From contig NC_081410.1 of the NCBI RefSeq assembly GCF_030272615.1, positions 145,694,349 to 145,758,348 on the forward strand: 64,000 nucleotides of DNA, written 5' to 3'. Made by a program: the position numbers and the translations under genes. The notes under the pieces are model-generated. The model saw only the letters and a program-made list of their open reading frames with translations, ran no database searches and was not told the origin of the DNA. Every line of letters starts with the position of its first letter. Positions within the stretch are counted from its first letter, which is position 1. This document shows positions 55,640 through 64,000 of the stretch, piece by piece. This DNA is from Cryptomeria japonica (Eukaryota; Streptophyta; Pinopsida; Cupressales; Cupressaceae).

Positions 55640-57001
55640 ATTGTGATTCAGCCATCAAAAGATGGGAAAAAATAACTACTACATGGAAAGAAGTTTAGAA
55701 GATCGTGGGAAAGAAAGGGGCTCTCAATAGGAGAGAAGAGTATATTCTCAAGGATAGGTTGTTGGAGATTGAATATAATATGTAGCAAGACAAATTAAAA
55801 AATAATATCCACAATGAATTGATTGAGATTGTCCATCAGTTAAGATACCTATAGAAGTTTAAGAATAGCAGTGAGTGTGATAAGAGGACTGTTATATATT
55901 TTTAATATTCTTAAAGCTAAACATAATAGCAAAAAAATTGGCCCCATCTTGATAGGGAAGGATTTAACAGAGGAACTGATTAAGGTTGAAGAAGTATTCC
56001 AAAGCTTTTACAAAGAAATAACCTCATTTGAGGAAGGTACTTCTATTCTAGTTGCTAGAATCTTTTGTAACTGAATCATCACTTTGAAGCTTGAAGACTA
56101 TGATAGAGAGGAGCTTAGTAAAAACATAGGTAAGAATGATCAACTAATTCTTTTAAACATGGGAAGTCCCCTAAACCTGATGCTATCCCGATTGAGTTAA
56201 TTTAAGAAAAATAGTGGATAGGTTGTTGACAACCTCCACAATGTATACGAAGAATCTTTTGGCGAAGAAATGCTTGTTGTTGATGTAATTAAGGTGGTGT
56301 ACCTTGGTTATTCTCCACCCAGGTCCTCATTGCACATCACTTAAGCTAGCTTAGGGACCGAATAGGATTTTTTAGGAGCATCTCCACTTTAGGTGGTGTT
56401 ACCATGTTATCATTTCCACTTTATGTAGTGTCTCCACCTTTATTTTCTTTATCACATTATCACATTCGCCTTTCATGGTTTCTCTTTTCCACCTTAGGTG
56501 GGTGATCCACCTTTAGTGGTGTTATAACACTGTCACTTTTCCACTTTAGGTGGGATGAGAGAGTGTCAATTTTTGTCTCATCTCATAAGATTACGACACT
56601 TGTCATAATCTTATACACTCCTAGGTTTCCACATTGGCCTATTTAACCAAGGGGCCTCCTATATACCATTCATTCAATTTCATCCAATTCTATCCAATTG
56701 ATTGATTCTATTGCATCATTGATAGGAATACACTTTATCCTTATCACATTTTTTCTATCTTGTTCTTGTGTTTTCTATTAGGTCTATAGATCTTGGGTGG
56801 CTACCTTTATAGCCAAATATTACACTTGTGCCTAGTTTAAACAAAGGGTTAATTAAGTTGTTTCCTAAGGAAGGTAACAAAACCTTGATAAAAAAAAATA
56901 TTCACAGTTGATTACCTTGTTGAACTCTTCATACAAAAATATCGCCAAGATGCTTGTGTTAAGGTTGACCAATATCTTAGTGAGAATTATTTCATTCAAT
57001 C
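55640..57001 (+). pseudogene. LINE ORF2 reverse transcriptase remnant, interrupted by a solo LTR
   Basis: Pieces in order: AIKRWEKITTTWKEV and GALNRREEYILKDRLLEIEY; LKAKHNSKKIGPILIGKDLT and EEVFQSFYKEI; LEDYDREELSKNIGKNDQLI; HGKSPKPDAIPIELI (the GKSPGPDGIP motif of L1-type RT). Right of the solo LTR come FPKEGNKTLIKKN with TLLNSSYKNIAKMLVLRLTN and ILVRIISFNL, matching the next RT segment (LIPK.GD, LLN.SYKI.AK.LA.RL). The reading is cut by LTR H at 57002. Frameshifts and stops are frequent. Confidence 0.8.
56278..56824. mobile_element. Solo LTR in LINE ORF2 (TSD CTTGT)
   Basis: A 547 bp block runs from TGTTGATGTAATTAAGG to CAAATATTACA, flanked by CTTGT at 56273-56277 and 56825-56829. It separates two adjoining parts of LINE RT. 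It contains four or five copies of a TCCACTTTAGGTGG-like motif (about 56385, 56426, 56497, 56540). Size and ends suggest a copia LTR; CTATATACC near 56668 would suit plus orientation. No second copy is in the window. Confidence 0.75.
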
Positions 57002-57892
57002 TGTAGAGACCCAAATATGTCCACTTAATTAAATGAATACTTAGCATTTATTTGATTATTTAACCATCTATCAACAATTAATTCACCCTGGCCCTCTTCT
57101 CCTATTAATTAAATAAATTATTAAATTTATTTGATTTAATTCATTTAAACCATATTCTGACTTTTAATTAAATAAATCATATTTATTTGATTAAATCCTC
57201 TTTTCACATTTAATTAAATACATTCTTCACATTAAATAAATCAATCTTTATTTAAATATCTATCTAAATGCACATTGCATCAATAAATTGAAATAAATTA
57301 ATTCCAATTAAAAATCTTAAAATCCCTCCCACTTGCATTCTCCTACAAAATCCACTTGCATGCCTAAACCCCTTCTAGATTCTTCTAATCACTTCCTATT
57401 TGCCTAATTACCCCTTAAACATTTGCACATTCCTTAAGAAAAGGGTCACTTCTCAAAATCTTCCAAAGTCTTCATAAACCATTAAAGGCTTTATTTCTTC
57501 TACAAGATAACCTCCAAAGCTTCTCAAACCATTAATGGTTAACCCACTTGTAACCCTTGGTTAGAGACTTTCTCTCTAACTTAACCATCTATTTAACTCA
57601 TGGGTCTCTTCAAGCATTCATTTCTTTGACCACAGTTATCCTTTAACCCTTGCACAAAATTTTATCCCTTGGATAAAAGGATTATCCATTAACTCAACCT
57701 TGACCAAAGCCCCTAGGGTAACCCTCATGTCCCTTCAGGTATTTAATGTCTCTTCTCTCTCCTCTCAAGCCTTCTTATGTTGACACTTGTCAACATAGGA
57801 TTGGTTTGAAAGTGTCACATGGATTGAGGATCATTCAATCCTAGCCCTTGATAAGATAAATCCATCTCAACCCTTTATTTGCCCATTTTCTC

Positions 57893-57900
57893 TATAAATA
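57893..57900 (+). promoter_or_regulatory. Putative TATA box of LTR H
   Basis: TATAAATA in the conserved context CTCTATAAATAAAGCTC, matching 11211-11218 in element A. Confidence 0.6.
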
Positions 57901-57925
57901 AAGCTCATTCCTTCATTGTTGTGAT

Positions 57926-57944
57926 ACACACACACACACACACA
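57926..57944. repeat. (AC)n microsatellite
   Basis: About nine consecutive CA units just downstream of the LTR H TATA box. The related LTR of element A lacks it, so it expanded in this copy. Confidence 0.9.
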
Positions 57945-58381
57945 GAGAAGTTATCCATGCATTATTATTGTTACTTAGAATTTGAGTGTTTTGTAGGAAG
58001 CCCTTTGTATCATGCTTTAGTCTTTCCACTAGTTGGAATTACAATTTTGCCTCTAATACTTCATCTACATCCTCATTCAACACTTGACAATCATCCATCT
58101 CCCATCCTCCATTTGACATCCCTTTTGTGCTAAGTGCTCAAACTGAGGGCATACATCAAATAGCAGCGGATCTTGGAGAGGAGGACAAAGAAGAGTCATG
58201 GCATAGGGAGCATCATGGGGAAGTTCATTTCGTTTTGTTCATTTCCTAGCTAACTTCTTGTTTAACTAATCTTTGCTAATATGTTTTGAAAGGGTTTGCG
58301 TTCATTATATTTGTGGTTGAGCATGTTATTTAGATAAACTCATCTTGGTTTTCCACTAATCCCCATTTTCATTGCATCATT

Positions 58382-58398
58382 TGATGAACCCAACGTAT
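58382..58398 (+). promoter_or_regulatory. Mutated tRNA-Trp primer site of LTR H
   Basis: TGATGAACCCAACGTATG differs from the expected TGGTGAACCCGACGTGAA mainly by G to A changes. It starts two bases after the LTR end. Confidence 0.75.
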
Positions 58399-58765
58399 GA
58401 AAGGTTTGTGGAAGTTATTACTTGGATAAATGGTCTATTTGGTCATGTTTATCTCTTATTTGCATTATAATCCATCATTATCGACGCTTGATATTTTTCT
58501 ATCAAAGATCTCAAGCTGGTTTAATCTTCGGAAGTTTAATTTCGTCCTATAATCTCTAATCTGTTTGCGGGAAAATTAAATTTTCATAAAGTTTTTTTTT
58601 TTTTCTTTATGTCTGCTAAAGGAAGTTTATTCCAGAGAGACCGGCTATGCAAAAGCCTATGTATTGATGAATTGCAATTATGAGAACAAGGGATTCCATG
58701 CTATGACTCGGAATAGAAGTCAAATAAGACTGCAATTTAATTATCATTCGGTTTTTTTTTTCTTT
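58399..58765. other. Unassigned sequence after LTR H
   Basis: Probably leader of the LTR H element followed by other sequence. There are T-runs near 58590 and 58750. No coding similarity is seen. Confidence 0.4.
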
Positions 58766-58781
58766 TCGTTTTGCTACAGAA

Positions 58782-58981
58782 TTGATGACATTTTGTGCAG
58801 AGAAAACACCAGCCAACAGAAAATTTCCACGATGATAGAAGACTTCCACTGGAGAATTGCAAAACTCCACAAACGCATTCTGTCAAAAACGCAGGGTGAG
58901 AGGAAGTTGAAAAAGGCTGCTGAATTTGACTGTACACCAGTCAAAATGCATTTACTTGAACGTTTCTCAAGCCTTTTCTAG
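58782..58981 (+). other. Exon-like open stretch of unknown origin
   Basis: A T-rich tract ending TTTTGCTACAG at 58771-58781 resembles a splice acceptor. It is followed by an open frame to a TAG at 58979 (DDILCRENTSQQKISTMIED, FHWRIAKLHKRILSKTQGER). GCAGGGTGAGAGG near 58893 could be a donor. The base composition is less A/T-biased than the surroundings. I do not recognise the protein. It may be a captured or leftover gene exon, or chance. Confidence 0.3.
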
Positions 58982-59104
58982 CAAATTTTTAAAGCATTTT
59001 TTGAAAGTTTTTTTTTTCTTTTTAAAAGAAAGAACCCTGGCCCACGTGAGGACTAAGGCTAAGAGAGTAGAGCCTTTCTTTTGGCATTAGTTTTCTTTTA
59101 TGAT

Positions 59105-59262
59105 AGCATTTTATTAGTTGTTTAAATAGGTTTTTTTAATTAGTTTTTAATTAGCATTTTTTTAATTGTTTAAAATAGGTTTTTTTAATTAGTTTTTAAT
59201 TAGCATTTTATTAGTTGTTTAAAATAAGTTTCTTTTTAATTAGCGTTTTAATTAGTTATTTT
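59105..59262. repeat. A/T-rich tandem repeat, about 49 bp unit
   Basis: Three and a bit units beginning AGCATTTT and containing TTAGTTGTTTAAA and TTTTTTTAATTAGTTTTTAA. The copia LTR is inserted at its right end. Confidence 0.8.
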
Positions 59263-59711
59263 TGTTGGTGTAAATAAACATTCATCATGGATATTATTAC
59301 ATTTTACTTAAGTTAATTTAGGATAATGCATCTCTTCGTAGTTTGGATATGAGACATTTAGAAAAGTGTGTACATAGGGATATAGCTTATAGGAGAAATT
59401 TCATCTTTTGTGGTCTTATCTTGTTGTTACACTCCACATTTGGTGGGTCATCCACCTCTTGTGAAATATTATATTATTTCTCCTACCTACCCCTAGTATT
59501 TCTTACCTACCCTTGTTTCTCATTGAGCCAAATGTCATGATTGTGTGCTCACATATCCATATGGCCTTGCCTATATAAGCAGGCCCATATTCATTGTATT
59601 GGTTAATCCAGTTGATCATTTGTATATTGATGAGAATACAGTTTGTTCTTGTCATTCTATTGTCTCTCTTTATGCTTTTCATTGTGCCCTTGATCTTGGA
59701 AAAATATCACA
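59263..59711 (+). mobile_element. Element I 5' LTR
   Basis: 449 bp from TGTTGGTGTAAATAAACA to AAAAATATCACA, directly followed by the primer site. The length is normal for copia. TATATAA at 59573-59579 in GCCTATATAAGCAGGCCC is a good TATA box. Confidence 0.88.
59573..59579 (+). promoter_or_regulatory. TATA box of element I
   Basis: CTATATAAGCAGGCCCA, about 140 bases before the LTR end, the usual place for a copia core promoter. Confidence 0.7.
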
Positions 59712-59723
59712 TGGTATCAAAGC
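59712..59723 (+). promoter_or_regulatory. Element I primer binding site, initiator tRNA-Met type
   Basis: TGGTATCAAAGC, one G to A change from the common TGGTATCAGAGC. Confidence 0.88.
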
Positions 59724-61181
59724 TATTGGGGCTTCATTGATTGGTTTTGGGAGACATCTTGTAAGGCTTCTATTTTTGGATCTGAGGTACTGCATGTTTT
59801 GGAGGCATCCTAGAGCTTTTTCGACCTCACCATAGCGTCCGGAGGCCATTTCCATAAAAATCAAATATAAATTCGACCTATTTTGGTGAAAGTCAAATTT
59901 TGCGTGTGGAGAAATTTTTTGCCCAATTCGGGTAGTACGGTACGGAATTTTTGGATTTGCGAAAAAAAAAAAATTCGTTTCTCAAAAAAATTTATTTACT
60001 GAAAAAGTGGGGGCATTTTTTTTTTTTTAAAAAAGGGAGTTTTCTTTTGAAAAAAAAAAGAAAAAAGATTTTTTGGGGGTCCGTAGATCCCTCCTGTCCC
60101 ACCATACTGCATCTTTTTGCAGGTCGTACCGTCGTCCGACAGTCGTGTAGACCCGCAACAGCCCTCAGCCACCACGACCCGCCATCTCTCTGTGCAACCC
60201 GGAGACCTCCGATGGCAGCCTTGTCGGCCCTCCGAACACCGTCGGCCACCGGGACAGCTGCCGCCGCTCTGCCATCCTCCGACAGCCCACCAGCCACCGC
60301 TGGTCAGCCACTTCTGTCGTCAGCCAACCACCTCCGCTGTTGGCTGACTTCTGCCGCCAGTAACTAGACCTCCGCCTGCCACGTCAACGCCACCCGGCTT
60401 TTTCTGCCCAGTGAACAGTACCATCTGCCACGTCAGCAATGCACTGTCAGCCGCCCAGTCAGCCTAGTCAAGAGGTGCGATGGCCATTTTGACGATCATA
60501 AGGCCATCAAATTTAGCACAGTGTTTTGTTGACGTCAGTATTTTTTGAAAATTTTAGACCCCGCTTTGTTGAGCAGTTTGGATTTTTGGGTCAACTTTGG
60601 AGGCTCGTAACTTGCTCAATTTTGCTCCTTTTTGGTGCAATTTTTTTTTTATTTGGGCTAATTTTTCGTTCTCTTCGCAGTGGTGTGGTTTTTTTCTTAT
60701 TTTGGTGCACAAGTTTTTCAGAATTTTTGGATTCTCTCAGCTGTACCTATCTAATCCTCAATTTTGCAACTTCAAAGGCTTCATTTGAGCTCATACGACC
60801 TCCTTTTCAGGTGTCATTTTTTTTTTAAGTGCATATTTTTTCATCTACTTTCATAATATATGATCAATTTTCAGATATTTTGAGTGGATATTTTACTTTC
60901 AAATATTGGTCTTTTTTGGCCTACTTGGTACTTGTAATTTGCTTGGATTTTAGTTTAGATCTCTTGCATTATCAGTTTGAGTCTCCTTTGGCATCATTGA
61001 GGCAATTGTAAAGTTGAAGTTAGAAATCCAATTTTCCATTTTTTGCAAGTGGCCCATTGTACACCCACTAAGTATAAAGTGTCAAATCATCATTTTGGGG
61101 GGATTCTTTGATTGAGTGAATTTGGGGGGTGTCTTGTGTGATTGTGCCTCTATTTCCTTGTACTCTTTCATTTTTGTTGCA
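59724..61181 (+). other. Element I leader with homopolymer runs and a GC-rich island
   Basis: 59960-60075 holds long A, T and G runs. 60080-60480 is C/G-rich (many CCACC, GTCGTC and CAGCC) against an A/T-rich background. A frame at 59951-60367 crosses it but is low-complexity (Pro, Ala, Ser) and starts in the A-run, so I do not call it a gene. 60480-61180 is T-rich and closed in all frames beyond about 100 codons. Confidence 0.65.
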
Positions 61182-62160
61182 ATGAGTCCTCATAAATTTT
61201 CACCTTTAACTCCACATAATTATGCATCTTGGAAAATTAAAGTATGGAGAAAATTAATGGAAAAAGGTCTCACGCATTACATAGATGGAACAATAGCAGC
61301 ACCACCTGATCCTAAGGCTGATCCTAATGCTCAGCTAGAATGGCTCACTAATAATTGCATGGCTCTCGGAACTTTGCGTAAGTATGTATCAGATGACCTC
61401 GTTTTTCACTTTGAGAAGTGTACTGCAATCAAAGAGGATTGAGATATGTTTCAAAAATTGTATGGTCAAGTTGATGAAATCAGAGGTTACAAGATTGACA
61501 ATGAGCTCACTAAATTGGATCCTAATAATTTTGATACAATGCAAGATTATGTCACCAAAGCAAATGGGCTAAGAGCAAAGCTTAAGGATTGTGGAATTGA
61601 CAAAAAGGATGCTCAATTGATATTCAACTTGTTGAACAAGCTTGCACTGGAATATGCAGCATTTGTTTCAAGCTTCCAAACTCATCATTTAACAGTGGGG
61701 AGTTCCTACACTATGCCTTCATTTGATGCTTTCACATAAATATTGATATTGAAACAATCTAAGTTGTTGAACATGGGGCTTCTCAAGTCTTCAAAGTCCA
61801 AGGATTTGGTGGCTAATCAAGGGAGTCAAGAGAGTCAAGACAAAGATTCCAACAAGAAGAAGAAGCAATCTAAGTCAAAGCCACAATAGGAAAAAGAACA
61901 ATCATCCTCTCCATCACAAGGCGATTTTTCATCCTCTTCCAAGAAGGGGACTCCACCGAAAAAGGATAACCCAACTTGTTCTTATTGCAAGAAGTATGGC
62001 CATGATGAGCATCGATGCCATGCTAAGCAAGTTGATGAGTTGACAAATCTTCTTAAGAAAAATAACGTCAACTTGCCATCCACCTATACAAAGAAGGATT
62101 CGTCTTCTTCCTCTTCCTCACAGTCTAAGGGAAAAGGGAAAGCAGCTGTGGCTACAACGG
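61182..62160 (+). pseudogene. Element I gag
   Basis: From ATG 61182: SPHKFSPLTPHNYASWKIKV, MEKGLTHYIDGTIAAPPDPK, then a TGA for Trp at 61440, and FQKLYGQVDEIRGYKIDNEL with DAQLIFNLLNKLALEYAAFV (the UBN2-type capsid fold of copia gag). Further stops are at 61738 and 61888, followed by a Lys/Ser-rich linker and the knuckle CSYCKKYGHDEHRC at 61977-62019. The first Met of the frame at 61116 is less likely because the copia gag N-terminus aligns at 61182. Confidence 0.88.
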
Positions 62161-63545
62161 GTTCTTCACAACAATGGATACTTGACTCGGGTGCCTCTTA
62201 TCACATGGGTTCTACAAATGAGTATTTTTCTTCATTGGAGCCATCAAAGATACCTCACATTTACATAGGTGATGATACACAAGTTGAGTTTGAAGGGAAA
62301 GGTTTAGTTGACATGGATGATGGAACACTTGAGAATGTTCTTTATGTTCCTAACTTGTCTACCAACCTTTTCTCTATCTACCAAATCACTCACTATGGGA
62401 ATGGGAAAAAGGTTGAGTTTACACTTGATTCAGTTGTGGTAAAGGAACTTGATGATGATGCCTTGGTAGCAGTGGGACAAGTCAATGACAACTCAAGGCT
62501 TTATTCATTCTCCCACTTTGTGCCAAGTTCTCCTTTTAGGGCCTTGCTTACTCATTCAAATTTAGAAAGTAAGCTATGGCATGAGCGGTTTGGTCACCTC
62601 AACTATCGCTATCTTCACCAGCTCATCACTAAAGACATGGTCGTCTACCTCGAATCAATTTTTCAGAGGGTGTATGTTCAGTATGTTCCATGGGCAAGCA
62701 TCCCGAGGAGAAGTTTGACAAGGGGAAAGCTTGGAGAGCTTTGGAAGTTCTTCAACTAGTTCACAGCAATGTAGCAAGTCCATTTCCATCACCTTCATTT
62801 AGTAAGGCCCGCTACATCCTCACCTTCATTGTTGACTACTCCCACTTCACTTGGGTCTACTTTCTTATTCATAAGAGTGAAGTGTTTGACAGATTTCAAG
62901 ACTTCAAGGCTCGTGTGGAGAAGCAATCCAAGAAAGTGGTCAAGATTCTTCGCACAGATAATGGAAGGGAATATGTGAACAAAAGACTTGAGGATTTTTG
63001 TACATTTGAGGGGATTGGTCTTCAGTATTATGTTGCTTACACTCCACAGTAAAACGGAGTTGCAGAGCGCAAGAATAGAACTCTCAAAGAAGTGGTTAGT
63101 TGTATGATACATGCACGTTGTCTTGATCCCACCTTTTGGGCAGAGGCTATCAGTTGTGCCACACACATCCAAAATCGATTTCCTCACAAAGCTTTGACAA
63201 GTATTACTCCTTTTGAGGCTTGGGCTGGTAGGAAACCGATTGTGAGACATTTCAGAGTCTTTGGGTGTCCAACATGGGCTCGCATTCCTCCGCAGAAATG
63301 CAAGGCATTGGAACCTCAAAGTAGGCCTTGTCTTTTTGTTAGATATCCTAAGGGTGTTAAGGCATATCAATTGATGGATCCTGAGACACATGAGGTGTTC
63401 ATTGAGAGGAGTGTTCATTTTGAGGAAAGTTGTCCTAGCTTAGCCTCTCTACCTCCTCCACCTTCCTCCATTATGCATAGTGATGCTAGTGATTCAGATG
63501 ATGAGACTCCTTCAACTCTAACTCACAGGGTTACACCTCTGTAGG
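62161..63545 (+). pseudogene. Element I pol: protease and integrase
   Basis: WILDSGASYHM at 62174-62206 is the copia protease active site. LWHERFGHLNYRYLHQL at about 62575 is the GAG-pre-integrase segment. A frameshift near 62650 follows, and then CSVCSMGKHPEEKFDKGKAW. The integrase core has FIVDYSHFTWVYFL, ILRTDNGREYVNKR and NGVAERKNRTLKEVV, giving D, D and E. A TAA replaces Gln just before NGVAER. The C-terminal part contains FEAWAGRKPIVRHFRVFGCP and PETHEVFIERSVHFEES. The frame ends at TAG 63542. Confidence 0.92.
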
Positions 63546-64000
63546 GTCCACTTGCAGTTGAGGAGCCTTGTTCTCCACCTCCACCTAGACCTCGTTGGGC
63601 TTGATAGACACTTGAATCAGCGGATTCTCTTGTTGGGGTTCCTTCAGATACACGGAGGGCTCGTTCACAGCATCAAGGCCTTTCACATGCATTCATTGCT
63701 ACCGCTTCCGATCCACAAACATTTCGGGAAGCGTCAGGGGTTCCTGAGTGGGACCACGCTATGGAGGAAGAGTATAGTTCCTTGATGAGGAACAACACAT
63801 GGGAGTTGGTCCCTCTTCCTAAGGGGAGAAAGATGGTTCGATGTAAGTGAATCTATCGGACCAAGTTTGCAGCGGATGGTAGTGTGGATAAGTATAAGGC
63901 TTGGCTTGTTGCGAAAGGTTACTCTCAGGTTCCAAGTGTTGACTATATTGAGACCTTTGCGCCTGTAGCCAAGATGAACTCCATTCGCTTGACACTTGCT
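63546..64000 (+). pseudogene. Element I pol: start of reverse transcriptase, cut by window edge
   Basis: After the stop, the sequence reads PPPPRPRWA, two stops (TGA, TAG), then FREASGVPEWDHAMEEEYSS, LMRNNTWELVPLPKGRKMVR and, after a TGA in place of Trp, IYRTKFAADGSVDKYKAWLV with AKGYSQVPSVDYIETFAPVA. These are the conserved start of the copia RVT_2 domain. It leaves the window before the catalytic YVDD box. Confidence 0.9.

Larger units (their letters stand above)
57002..58379 (+). mobile_element. LTR H, related to element A LTR, opposite orientation
   Basis: It starts TGTAGAGACCC and ends ATTGCATCA, about 1378 bp. It is similar to the reverse complement of 10738-12197 in its AT-rich first third, the block CCCACTTGCATTCTCCTAC, the ATTAATGGTTAACCC region and the CTATAAATAAAGC promoter. 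A tRNA-Trp type primer site follows, so this was the 5' LTR of a plus-strand element. I cannot identify its interior beyond the primer site or a matching 3' LTR. Confidence 0.82.
59263..64000 (+). mobile_element. Element I: Ty1/copia retrotransposon, 3' end off window
   Basis: Plus-strand order: LTR (59263-59711), initiator tRNA-Met primer site, leader, gag with one CCHC knuckle, protease, GAG-pre-integrase, integrase, then the start of reverse transcriptase at the window edge. Integrase before RT defines copia. At least six in-frame stops, mostly of the TGG to TGA and CAG or CAA to TAG or TAA kind, and one frameshift near 62650 make it inactive. Confidence 0.93.

Noticed and set aside
59951-60367. 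138-residue plus-strand frame as a gene
   Set aside because: It starts in homopolymer A runs and is low-complexity Pro/Ala/Ser; it lies in the copia leader upstream of gag.
62795-63418. 207-residue minus-strand frame
   Set aside because: Antisense to the copia integrase, which has clear catalytic motifs.

Overview
The window is repeat-filled intergenic DNA from a large plant nuclear genome. No intact cellular gene is visible. Almost all recognisable sequence belongs to LTR retrotransposons (Ty3/gypsy of the Tat and Athila-like kinds, a remnant of a third gypsy type, and Ty1/copia) and to an L1-like LINE. Most are old, broken by stop codons and frameshifts, and inserted into one another. The plant primer sites (tRNA-Trp, tRNA-Asp-like and initiator tRNA-Met types) and the Tat-type additional RNase H fix the kingdom. 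The depth of nesting, long LTRs and scarcity of genes suggest a gymnosperm-like giant genome, but that is inference.

Layout. 1-12197: a minus-strand Tat-like gypsy (element A) whose 3' end lies off the left edge. It has pol (protease, G-patch, RT, RNase H, aRNH), gag, a long leader, a tRNA-Trp primer site and a 5' LTR, and carries a solo LTR at 4359-6034 (TSD TATGG). 12198-18540: nothing recognised except a decayed minus-strand gypsy gag/protease around 16240-17500. 18560-19736: a LINE ORF1 remnant (DUF4283-like plus zinc knuckle).

19737-54619: plus-strand gypsy element B, about 11 kb once its insertions are removed, with both LTRs, gag, protease, RT, RNase H, integrase and a third ORF. It is interrupted twice. 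Element C (21977-37825, minus, TSD GGAGA) is non-autonomous: it keeps protease and a G-patch motif but has no RT or integrase, and encodes a repetitive acidic protein instead of gag. Its left LTR is split by element D (22859-30389, TSD ATACC), which encodes a large unknown protein and carries an array of 16 palindromes; D itself holds a solo LTR at 26453-28125 (TSD CAAAT). Element F (43082-51076, minus, TSD GAGAA) is a non-autonomous copia-type element with the zinc-knuckle half of gag and a large charged, coiled-coil-like ORF.

54620-57001: LINE remnants, including ORF2 reverse transcriptase cut by a solo LTR (56278-56824, TSD CTTGT). 57002-58379: a plus-strand LTR related to that of element A, followed by a mutated tRNA-Trp primer site. 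59263-64000: a plus-strand Ty1/copia element running off the right edge.

The strongest candidate for something undescribed is the palindrome array of element D (29188-30220). The units share a TTTAAA centre while their outer arms differ in sequence yet remain largely self-complementary, as expected if structure is selected. Element A has a different array of short palindromic-core repeats beside its primer site. Also notable is the G-patch motif shared by A and the RT-less element C. All coordinates and TSDs were read by eye.
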